NCBI RefSeq assembly: GCF_012927745.1
Contig: NZ_JABBKX010000009.1
Span: 62,001 to 126,000 of the forward strand
DNA: 64,000 bases
Source: Neoroseomonas marina
GTDB lineage: Bacteria > Pseudomonadota > Alphaproteobacteria > Acetobacterales > Acetobacteraceae
Reading direction: 5' to 3'
Shown here: in pieces, positions 16,044-23,676 of the stretch
How the letters are laid out: every line of letters begins with the position of its first letter
Position numbering within the stretch: the stretch's first letter is position 1
Program-made: the position numbers and the translations under genes
Notes under the pieces: model-generated
Database searches by the model: none
The model's input: the letters and a program-made list of their open reading frames with translations, nothing else
What the model was told of the DNA's origin: nothing

Positions 16044-16807
16044 CGGGAGAAGGCCGCGCCTCGCTTCTCGGCGAAGGCGCGGATCCCTTCCAGATGGTCG
16101 CCGGCCGAGAAGCAGAGCACGTTCATCTCGTTCTCGTAGAGCAGGCCGGCGGTCAGCGGCGCCTCCATTGCCATGCGCACCGAGGCCTTCACCGACTGCA
16201 CGGCCACAGGGCTGAACCCGGCGATCTTCGCCGCCATCGCCTGCGCCGCCGCCAGCAGGTCCGCCTGCGGCACCACCTGGTCGAAAAGGCCGAGCGCCTG
16301 TGCCTCGGTGGCCTCGATCGGATCGCCGGTCATCAGCATGCGCATGGCGCGCGCCGTGCCGATCATGCGCGGCAGCATCTGGGACGCGCCCCCGCCACCG
16401 ACCCAGCCGCGCGTGACCTCGGGGAAACCGAAGCGCGTGCCTTCCGCCGCGATGCGGATGTCGGCGCCGAGCGCCATCTCCGCCCCGCCACCGAGCGTCC
16501 AGCCTTGTAGCGCCGCGATCACCGGCTTGCGGATGTTGCGGATGGCGGTGGCGTATTCGACGCGGTTACGGAAATGCCATGTGCTTGGATAAGCGGCCAG
16601 CGAGTTAAGATCACTGCCCGCACAGAAGGCCCGTTCCCCCGCACCGCGCAGCAGCACGACGCGCACGGCGTCATCGGCATCGAGGGCGTGGGCGGCTTCC
16701 GCGATCGCCGCCGCCATGGCCGGGGTCACCGCATTGTGCTTCGCGGGACGGTCCAGCAGCAGTTCCGCCACAGGGCCATGCAGGGTCGTGGTCACGGCGC
16801 CGTCCAT
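16040..16807 (-). CDS. Enoyl-CoA hydratase/isomerase family protein
   Basis: This 255-aa crotonase-fold protein has GERAFCAGSDLNSL (first oxyanion-hole region) and QGWTLGGGAEMALGADIRIAAE (second). It hydrates or isomerises enoyl-CoA thioesters. The ATG at 16807 has GGAGG five nucleotides upstream; the frame extends to 16909 but the added residues do not look like the family. It lies antisense between the binding-protein and permease genes of the second importer, which is unusual for a transport operon and argues that the imported compound is handled as a CoA thioester. Confidence 0.92.
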   Translation of the reverse strand: MDGAVTTTLHGPVAELLLDRPAKHNAVTPAMAAAIAEAAHALDADDAVRVVLLRGAGERAFCAGSDLNSLAAYPSTWHFRNRVEYATAIRNIRKPVIAALQGWTLGGGAEMALGADIRIAAEGTRFGFPEVTRGWVGGGGASQMLPRMIGTARAMRMLMTGDPIEATEAQALGLFDQVVPQADLLAAAQAMAAKIAGFSPVAVQSVKASVRMAMEAPLTAGLLYENEMNVLCFSAGDHLEGIRAFAEKRGAAFSR

Positions 16808-16878
16808 CGTTTCCTCCAGCATCTTGATTGCCGCATCGGGACAAGTGCAGCATGCCCGCAAGGGAAGGATCTGTCTGC

Positions 16879-17889
16879 GTGCTGCGATACGTCGCCATAC
16901 GACTTGCATCCGCGGTGGTGATGGCGTTGCTCGCGAGCCTCGTCATCTTCCTCATCTCGAACTTCGTGCCGGGCGATCCGGTGCTGGCGCAGCTCGGCGA
17001 CATCCTGGCCAGCGACCCGGCGGTTGTCGCGCAATGGCGCGCGAAGTGGGGCCTCGATCTGCCGCTGTGGGACCGCTACTGGATCTTCCTCAGCGGGCTC
17101 CTCCACGGGGACCTCGGCATCTCCATCGCGACGCGACGGCCGGTGCTCGAGGACATCGCGCAATATGCGCCGGCGACGATAGAGCTCGCGACCGTCTCCT
17201 TCCTGCTGGCGCTGGTGGTCGGCATCCCGCTCGGCGTCGCGGCCGCCGTTTGGCGGGACAGCATCGTGGACGCGGTGGCACGCGCGGTGTCGCTGCTGGG
17301 TGTCTCCGCACCGACTTTCTGGCTCGCCTTCATCTTCCTCGCGATCTTCTACGGCTGGCTTGGCTGGGCACCGGGGCCGGGCCGGCTCGACCCCATCGCC
17401 TTCCCGCCCGAGGGCGGCACCGGCTTCTTCCTGTGGGACAGCGCGGTGCAAGGCGATTGGGAGACCTTCCACGACGCCCTCACCCATCTCGCGCTGCCGG
17501 CGATCGTCCTGGCGGCTGCAACGCTCGGGCTCATCACGCGGACCACCCGGGCAGCGATGCTGGAATGCCTGCACCAGGACTATGTCCGCGTCGCCCGCGC
17601 CAAGGGGCTGAAGGAACGCGCCGTCGTGCTGCATCACGCGCTCCGCAACGCCCTGGTGCCCGTGGTCACCCTCGGCGGGCTCGCCTATGCGAACCTGCTG
17701 ACCGGCGCGGTGATGACGGAGACGATTTTCGCCTGGCCTGGGCTGGGTCGCTACACCTTCCGCTCGGCGGCGGCACTCGACTTTCCGGCGATCATGGGCA
17801 TCACGCTGGTGGTCTCGGCCACCTACCTGCTCGTGAACCTGGTCGTCGATCTCTCCTACGCGCTCCTCGATCCGCGGGTGCGGCGATGA
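16879..17889 (+). CDS. Dipeptide/oligopeptide-type ABC transporter permease (DppB-like)
   Basis: This permease is 336 aa from a GTG at 16879, which has GAAGGA upstream and gives the family-typical N-terminus VLRYVAIRLASAVVM; ATGs at 16828 or 16852 would add 9-17 atypical residues. About six membrane segments are visible, with the EAA loop TRAAMLECLHQDYVRVARAKGLKERAVVLHHALRNAL and the DPRVRR tail. Its stop overlaps the next start as ATGA. It faces the antisense enoyl-CoA hydratase gene across only about 70 bp, so its promoter may lie there, or it may be read from the binding-protein promoter. Confidence 0.92.
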   Translation: MLRYVAIRLASAVVMALLASLVIFLISNFVPGDPVLAQLGDILASDPAVVAQWRAKWGLDLPLWDRYWIFLSGLLHGDLGISIATRRPVLEDIAQYAPATIELATVSFLLALVVGIPLGVAAAVWRDSIVDAVARAVSLLGVSAPTFWLAFIFLAIFYGWLGWAPGPGRLDPIAFPPEGGTGFFLWDSAVQGDWETFHDALTHLALPAIVLAAATLGLITRTTRAAMLECLHQDYVRVARAKGLKERAVVLHHALRNALVPVVTLGGLAYANLLTGAVMTETIFAWPGLGRYTFRSAAALDFPAIMGITLVVSATYLLVNLVVDLSYALLDPRVRR

Positions 17890-18740
17890 GCGCCACTGCG
17901 ACGCTAACGGCATCGCGGCTGCGCCGGCGGATCCGCCGCTACGGGCTGGCCTGGGCTGGCGGTGGCATCGTCCTGGGCTGGATCCTGGTCGCGATCTTCG
18001 CACCCTGGATCGCGCCCTTCCCCCCGGATGCGCAGGATATCGCGAACCGCCTCGCCGCACCCTCGGCGGCGCATTGGCTCGGCACGGACATCCTCGGACG
18101 CGACGTGCTGTCGCGGCTGATCTACGGGTCGCGCGTGTCGCTATTGGCGGGCTTCTCGGTGGTGATCCTCGGCGCGGCCTTCGGCACGGCGGTCGGCATC
18201 CTCGCCGCCTGGCTGCGTGGCTGGGGCGAGGAAGCCTTGATGCGTTTCACCGACCTGGTGCTGTGCTTCCCGCCGATCATCCTCGCGCTCGCGCTCGCGG
18301 CGGCGCTCGGCATCGGGACGACCAACACCATCATCGCCATGCTGGTGGTGTGGTGGCCGAAATTCGCGCGGTTGGCGCGCAGCCTCGCCATCGTCCAGCG
18401 CAGCCAGGAATACGTGGAAGCCGCGACGGTGGCCGGCCTGCCGCAGAAGCGCATCCTGTGGCGGCACGTGCTGCCCAACACCTTCGGGCCGATCGCGGTG
18501 CTGTGCACGCTCGACCTCGGCATCGCCATCCTGACTTTCGCGGGGCTGTCCTTCCTCGGCCTCGGCGTGGTGCCGCCGACACCGGAATGGGGGTCGATGA
18601 TCGCCGAGGGCCGCGAGCTGGTCGAGCAATGGTGGGTCGCGACCTTCCCCGGCATTGCCATCCTGTCCGTCGTCGTCGGCTTCAACTTCCTCGGCGACGG
18701 GTTGCGCGACTGGCTCGATCCGAAGGCCCGCAGCCGGTGA
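17886..18740 (+). CDS. Dipeptide/oligopeptide-type ABC transporter permease (DppC-like)
   Basis: This 284-aa inner-membrane protein has the OppC hallmark HWLGTDILGRDVLSRLIYGSRVSL, several membrane segments and the EAA loop LAIVQRSQEYVEAATVAGLPQKRILWRHVLPNTFGP. It is coupled to its partners at both ends: ATGA with the DppB-like gene and GTGA with the ATPase gene. It is the second half of the importer channel. Confidence 0.93.
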   Translation: MSATATLTASRLRRRIRRYGLAWAGGGIVLGWILVAIFAPWIAPFPPDAQDIANRLAAPSAAHWLGTDILGRDVLSRLIYGSRVSLLAGFSVVILGAAFGTAVGILAAWLRGWGEEALMRFTDLVLCFPPIILALALAAALGIGTTNTIIAMLVVWWPKFARLARSLAIVQRSQEYVEAATVAGLPQKRILWRHVLPNTFGPIAVLCTLDLGIAILTFAGLSFLGLGVVPPTPEWGSMIAEGRELVEQWWVATFPGIAILSVVVGFNFLGDGLRDWLDPKARSR

Positions 18741-20737
18741 GCGACGCCGTCCTCCACGTCCGCAACCTCGTCACCGTCTTCCACACCGACGCCGGCCCGG
18801 TGCGCGCGGTGGACGGCGTGTCCTTCTCGGTCGGCAAGGGCGAGACCCTCGGCATCGTCGGCGAGAGCGGATCCGGCAAGTCCGTCACCGCGCAGTCCCT
18901 GATGCGCCTGCTCGATCCGCCGGCCCGCATCGAAGGCGGCCAGGTCCTGTTCGAGGGCCGCGACGTGCTGACCATGTCACCGCGCGAGCTGACCGCCTGG
19001 CGCGGCGCCAATGCGGCGATGGTGTTCCAGGATTCCCTGACCGGGCTGAACCCCGTGTTGCGCATCCTGCGCCAGGTGACGGAGCATGTCGTCGCCCATG
19101 GCCGGATGGATGCCCGCGACGCGCGGCGCCATGGCATCGAGTTGCTGCGCCGCATGGGCGTCGCCTCGCCCGAGCGGGCAGCGGCCTCCTACCCGCACCA
19201 GTTCTCGGGCGGGATGCGGCAGCGGGTGATGATCGCCATGGGCATGGCGAACGATCCGACGCTGCTGCTGGCGGACGAGCCCACCACCGCGCTCGACGTC
19301 ACCATCCAGGCCCAGATCCTCGACCTGCTGGCGGGTCTCAACGAGAAGTTCGGCACCGCGATCGTGCTGATCAGCCATGACCTTGGCGTCATCGGCACCA
19401 TCTGCAAGCGCATCGTCGTGATGTACGCCGGCGAGGTCGTGGAGGAAGGCCCGACCGCCGACGTCCTGTCGGACCCGCGCCATCCTTATGCCTGGGCCTT
19501 GGCCAATGCGGTGCCGCGGCTCGACGCGCCGATCGCCGACCGCCTCCCGGGGATCGAGGGCGCGCCACCCGACCCGCTCGCGATGCCGCAGGGTTGCCGC
19601 TTCGCCCCGCGCTGCCCCTGGAGGATCGAGCGTTGCGGCACGGAGCGCCCGCCACTCGCCGCGGTCGCGCCCGGCCGCCTCGCGCGCTGCTGGGTGACGG
19701 CCGACGGGCGCAGCCTGCCGCCACGAACGGTGCCCGCCCACGCGAAGCCGCCGGAATCTTCCACGACCGAGCCGCTGCTCGTCGCCCGGGATCTGGTGAA
19801 GCACTTCCCCCTGCCGAAGAAGTCCTTCTTCGGCGCGCGCGAGGTGGTGCATGCGGTGAACGGGGTCTCGCTGCACGTCATGCCCGGCGAGCGGCTCGGC
19901 ATCGTCGGCGAGAGCGGCTGCGGCAAGTCCACGCTGGCGCGTCTTGTCACGCGCCTCCATACGCCGGACGCTGGCCACATACGGTTCGACGGCCAGGACA
20001 TCGCGACCCTGGGCGGCGAGGAATTGCGCCAGCTCCGCCCGCGCCTGCAGATGGTGTTCCAGGATCCCTACGCCTCGCTGAACCCGCGCATGCGCATCGG
20101 CGACATCCTGGCAGAACCGCTGCTCGTGCACGGCCGTGCCAGGACGGCCGCTGAAGCGGGCGAGCGGGTCGGCGCGCTGCTCGACATGGTCGGCTTGAAC
20201 CCGTCCTGGGCGATACGGTTCCCGCATGAATTCTCGGGCGGGCAGCGCCAGCGCATCTCGATCGCCCGGGCGCTCGGGCTGGAACCGGCGCTGATCGTCG
20301 CGGATGAGCCCGTCTCGGCACTCGACGTGAACGTGCAGGCGCAGGTGCTGAACCTGATGCTCGACCTGCGGGAGCGGATGGGCCTCGCCTACATGTTCAT
20401 CGCGCATGACCTCGCGGTGGTGCGCGCCTTCTGCGACCGCGTGGCGGTGATGTATCTCGGCCGCATCGTCGAGGAAGCACCGGCGCGCGATCTGTTTGCG
20501 CAGCCGGCGCATCCCTACACGGTGTCCCTGCTCTCCGCCGTGCCGGAGCCGGGCCGCCAGCGCGTCGTGCTCGGGGGCGAACCGCCCTCGACGCTGCGCC
20601 TACCGCAGGGCTGCGCGTTCCGCGCGCGCTGCCCCGTGGCGCAGCCCGTCTGCGCCGAACCACCGCCACCGACCGAGATCGCGCCTGGCCATCGCGTGCT
20701 GTGCCATGCGCCCGGATCGTTCAAGGGGATGCCATGA
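18737..20737 (+). CDS. Fused double ATP-binding protein of peptide-type ABC transporter (DppD-DppF fusion)
   Basis: This 666-aa protein contains two complete nucleotide-binding domains. The first has Walker A GESGSGKS (residues 42-49), FSGGMRQRVMIAMGM and LLADEPTTALDVT. The second has Walker A GESGCGKS (391-398), [15 protein letters not shown] and IVADEPVSALDVN. Each half ends in the cysteine-bearing oligopeptide domain (GCRFAPRCPW; GCAFRARCPV). One polypeptide therefore replaces the two separate ATPases seen in the first importer. It starts with GTG at 18737 overlapping the permease stop, and overlaps the CoA-transferase start by ATGA. Confidence 0.94.
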   Translation: MSDAVLHVRNLVTVFHTDAGPVRAVDGVSFSVGKGETLGIVGESGSGKSVTAQSLMRLLDPPARIEGGQVLFEGRDVLTMSPRELTAWRGANAAMVFQDSLTGLNPVLRILRQVTEHVVAHGRMDARDARRHGIELLRRMGVASPERAAASYPHQFSGGMRQRVMIAMGMANDPTLLLADEPTTALDVTIQAQILDLLAGLNEKFGTAIVLISHDLGVIGTICKRIVVMYAGEVVEEGPTADVLSDPRHPYAWALANAVPRLDAPIADRLPGIEGAPPDPLAMPQGCRFAPRCPWRIERCGTERPPLAAVAPGRLARCWVTADGRSLPPRTVPAHAKPPESSTTEPLLVARDLVKHFPLPKKSFFGAREVVHAVNGVSLHVMPGERLGIVGESGCGKSTLARLVTRLHTPDAGHIRFDGQDIATLGGEELRQLRPRLQMVFQDPYASLNPRMRIGDILAEPLLVHGRARTAAEAGERVGALLDMVGLNPSWAIRFPHEFSGGQRQRISIARALGLEPALIVADEPVSALDVNVQAQVLNLMLDLRERMGLAYMFIAHDLAVVRAFCDRVAVMYLGRIVEEAPARDLFAQPAHPYTVSLLSAVPEPGRQRVVLGGEPPSTLRLPQGCAFRARCPVAQPVCAEPPPPTEIAPGHRVLCHAPGSFKGMP

Positions 20738-22269
20738 GACAGATCACCGCCGCGCAGGCGGCTGCCGCGCTGCGCGATGGCGATACGCTGCTGATCGGCG
20801 GCTCGGGCGGCGGCCACGCCGTGCCGGACGCCCTGCTGGAAGCCGTGGGCCACCGCTTCCGCGAGACCGGCGCGCCACGAGGCATCACGGCGCTGCATCC
20901 GGTCGGCCTCGGCGACGGCAAGACGCGCGGCGCCGGCCACCTGGCGCAGGACGGTCTGCTGAAGCGCGTCGTCTCGGGCACCTTCGTCAACAGCCCCGGC
21001 ATCGCGCGCCTGGCGCTGGACGAGAAGATCGAGGCCTACACCCTGCCCCAGGGCGCGCTGTCGCAGCTGATGCGGGAAATGGCGGCCGGTCGCGCGGGCC
21101 TGCTCACCAAGGTCGGCTTGCGCACCTTCGTCGATCCGCGCATCGGCGGCGGGCGGCAGAGCCGGCGCGCCACCGAGGATCTGATCGAGGTCGTGACGCT
21201 GCGCGGCGAGGAGTACCTCTTCTACAAGCCCTACAAGGTCGATGTCGCCTTCATCCGCGGCTCGGCGATCGACGAAGCGGGCAACCTCTCGATGGAGCAC
21301 GAGGCCGTGACGCTCGAGATGCTCTCCATCGCCCAGGCGACGCGGCGGCAGGGCGGCATCGTCATCGCCCAGGCCAAGCGCCTGGTGCCGCGCGGCACGC
21401 TGCACCCGAAGATGGTGAAGGTCCCGGGTATCCTGGTCGACGCCTTCGTCATCGTGCCCGACCAGTGGCAGACCTACGAGACGCAGGACAGCCTCGCCTA
21501 TTCCGGCCATCACCGCGTCGCGCTGGACGAGGTCCCTCGCCTGCCGCCCGGCCCCCGGCGCATCGTTGCCCGGCGCGGCGCGATGGAACTGTTCGAGGGC
21601 GCGGTCTGCAACCTCGGATCGGGCATCTCCACCGGCATCGCCAATGTCGCGGCGGAGGAGGCGGTGCTCGACCGCATCTGCCTGACCAACGAACAGGGCA
21701 ACATCGGCGGCGCACCGGCGAGCGGCAACGAGGCCGGCGCCGCCAGCAGCCCCGACGCGCAGGTCGACCAGCCCTACCAGTTCGATTTCTACGACGGTGG
21801 CGGGCTAGACCTCGCCTTCCTCTCCTTCGCCGAATTCGATGCGGCGGGGAATGTGAACGTCTCCCGCTTCGGCGGGCGCATCGTCGGGCCGGGCGGCTTC
21901 GTCAACATCAGCCAGGGTGCCGGGCGCGTGGTGTTCGGCGGCACGCTCACGGCGGGCGAGGCGAAGAAGGCGGTTCAGCAGGTCGAGCAGATCTCCTTCT
22001 CCGGCCCCTATGCGCGCGAACGGGGGCAGGAGGTGCTCTACGTCACGGAACGCGCGGTCTTCCGCCTGGGCGAGAGCGGTCCCGAGCTCGTCGAGATCGC
22101 GCCCGGCCTCGATGTCGAGCGCGACGTGATCGGCGCCATGGCGTTCCGGCCGGTGGTCTCGCCGGCGCTGAAGCAGATGGATACGGCGCTGTTTGCGGAT
22201 CGACCGATGGGCCTCGCGGCGCGCCTGCCGCCGCGGCCGACGCGGATCGCCGCGGAACGGCTGACATGA
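20734..22269 (+). CDS. Acyl-CoA:carboxylate CoA-transferase (family I, PCT-like)
   Basis: This 511-aa protein has both halves of a family I CoA-transferase in one chain. The N-terminal part carries DTLLIGGSGGGHAVPDALL. The C-terminal part carries LTNEQGNIGG, where Glu320 matches the residue that forms the glutamyl-CoA intermediate. It moves CoA between acyl-CoA and a free carboxylate. It overlaps the importer ATPase gene by 4 nt and the MaoC gene by 4 nt, so transport and CoA activation are co-translated. That makes an imported carboxylic acid the simplest substrate, although this is inference. Confidence 0.9.
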   Translation: MRQITAAQAAAALRDGDTLLIGGSGGGHAVPDALLEAVGHRFRETGAPRGITALHPVGLGDGKTRGAGHLAQDGLLKRVVSGTFVNSPGIARLALDEKIEAYTLPQGALSQLMREMAAGRAGLLTKVGLRTFVDPRIGGGRQSRRATEDLIEVVTLRGEEYLFYKPYKVDVAFIRGSAIDEAGNLSMEHEAVTLEMLSIAQATRRQGGIVIAQAKRLVPRGTLHPKMVKVPGILVDAFVIVPDQWQTYETQDSLAYSGHHRVALDEVPRLPPGPRRIVARRGAMELFEGAVCNLGSGISTGIANVAAEEAVLDRICLTNEQGNIGGAPASGNEAGAASSPDAQVDQPYQFDFYDGGGLDLAFLSFAEFDAAGNVNVSRFGGRIVGPGGFVNISQGAGRVVFGGTLTAGEAKKAVQQVEQISFSGPYARERGQEVLYVTERAVFRLGESGPELVEIAPGLDVERDVIGAMAFRPVVSPALKQMDTALFADRPMGLAARLPPRPTRIAAERLT

Positions 22270-22706
22270 AGGCCCCGACCTTCCTCGAGACGGGCGAGGT
22301 CGCCGAGTACACCCGCCGCATCGACGCCGATGATATCGCCGCCTTCGCCCGCATCAGCGGGGACGACGATCCGGTGCACACCGACCCCGACTTCGCCGCG
22401 CGCACCGCCTTCGGGCGCTGCATCGCGCATGGGGCGCATGTGATGGGACTGCTCTCGACGACAGCGAGCATGATGTCGCGCCGGTCGGTCGCGCGCGGGG
22501 CCACGGGCACGCCGGTCTCGGCGGGCTACGACCGCATCCGCTTCACCCGTCCGGTCTTCGCCGGCGACACGCTGACCGCGCGATACGTCATCGAGGAAGT
22601 GGACGACGGCCGGGCCCGCACCCGCGCGCGGCTGGAGGTGGTGAACCAGGATGGGGACGTCTGCCTTGCCGGGACGCATATCCTGGCTTGGGTCGCGGCC
22701 GCCTAG
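22266..22706 (+). CDS. MaoC-like (R)-hydratase
   Basis: This 146-aa hot-dog protein has the motif ISGDDDPVHTDPDFAARTAFGRCIAHG, with the Asp and His of MaoC hydratases. It probably hydrates an enoyl-CoA formed from the activated import substrate. It overlaps the CoA-transferase by ATGA and is the last gene of the coupled chain 16879-22706. Confidence 0.9.
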   Translation: MKAPTFLETGEVAEYTRRIDADDIAAFARISGDDDPVHTDPDFAARTAFGRCIAHGAHVMGLLSTTASMMSRRSVARGATGTPVSAGYDRIRFTRPVFAGDTLTARYVIEEVDDGRARTRARLEVVNQDGDVCLAGTHILAWVAAA

Positions 22707-22738
22707 CGGCACCGGGGCCGCCTGCGTCCCCATCGCTG

Positions 22739-22759
22739 ACCTCCGTGTTCCACGGGGGT
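22739..22759 (+). terminator. Hairpin downstream of the importer/CoA-transferase operon
   Basis: ACCTCCGTG (22739-22747) pairs with CACGGGGGT (22751-22759) around a 3-nt loop, with one G-U pair, about 30 nt after the MaoC stop. AGTTTG follows. It is a weak candidate terminator. Confidence 0.35.
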
Positions 22760-22871
22760 GAGTTTGCGCCGCACCGACAAACGTCACTCTCGCCCGATGA
22801 AGAGATCTCCGTTCACCCGCGACCGCCGGATGCCCAGCATGGACCGGCCGAGCGAGGAATGAGGGAGGATC

Positions 22872-23660
22872 ATGTCAGACCCTGTGCTGTTCGATGCCAT
22901 CGATAGTGTGGCGCGACTGACGCTGAACCGTCCCGAGCGCCTCAACGCGCTCAGCAACGAGCTTCTGGCCCAGCTGGAAGGGCTGCTGGATCGGATCGAA
23001 CTGGACCATTCGCTTCGCGCCGTGGTCATCACGGGCAACGGGCGTGCCTTCAGCGCCGGGGCGGACATCAAGGCGTTCCAGCAGCACCTCAGGGCCGGGC
23101 CCGCGGACGCGATTGTCCATTTCATGCGTCCCGGGCACCGGCTCACGCGGCGTATCGAAAGCTATCCGAAGCCCGTGATCGCGGCCGTCAACGGCCTCGC
23201 CTACGGGGGCGGCTGCGAGCTGGTCGAGGCCACCCACATCGCCTTCGCCGCAGATCAGGCGACCTTCTCGAAGGCCGAGGTGAACATCGGCATCATCCCG
23301 ACCTTCGGGGGCACCCAGCGGCTGCCGCGCAACGTAGGACGCAAGGCCGCCCTGGAACTGATCCTGACCGGCCGCGTCTTCGATGCCGCAGAGGCGGCAC
23401 GGCTCGGCCTGGTGAACCGGATCTGTCCCGGCGCCGACCTGCTCGACGCAGCGCTCGACTTCGCCAGGGGCCTCGCCGCCAAGCCACCGCTGACCCTTGC
23501 TGCCGCGCTGAGCGCCATCCACCGCGGCATGGACGCCGCGATCGATGACGGCCTCGCCATCGAGGAAGCCGCCTTCGCCCGCATCGTTCCAACGCAGGAT
23601 GCCCAGGAAGGCGTTGCTGCCTTCGTCGAGAAGCGCGCCCCTCGCTTCGGCGGCCGCTGA
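22872..23660 (+). CDS. Enoyl-CoA hydratase/isomerase family protein
   Basis: This 262-aa crotonase-fold protein has GNGRAFSAGADIKAF and VNGLAYGGGCELVEATHIAFAADQATFSKAEVNIGIIPTFGGTQRL, covering the oxyanion hole and the glutamate region. It hydrates trans-2-enoyl-CoA. GGGAGG lies close upstream of the ATG at 22872. It is separated from the preceding operon by about 165 bp with a possible terminator, so it may be transcribed separately. It converges with the large regulator gene at 23677, leaving 16 bp between their stops. Confidence 0.94.
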   Translation: MSDPVLFDAIDSVARLTLNRPERLNALSNELLAQLEGLLDRIELDHSLRAVVITGNGRAFSAGADIKAFQQHLRAGPADAIVHFMRPGHRLTRRIESYPKPVIAAVNGLAYGGGCELVEATHIAFAADQATFSKAEVNIGIIPTFGGTQRLPRNVGRKAALELILTGRVFDAAEAARLGLVNRICPGADLLDAALDFARGLAAKPPLTLAAALSAIHRGMDAAIDDGLAIEEAAFARIVPTQDAQEGVAAFVEKRAPRFGGR

Positions 23661-23676
23661 CGCGCGACCATCCGGG

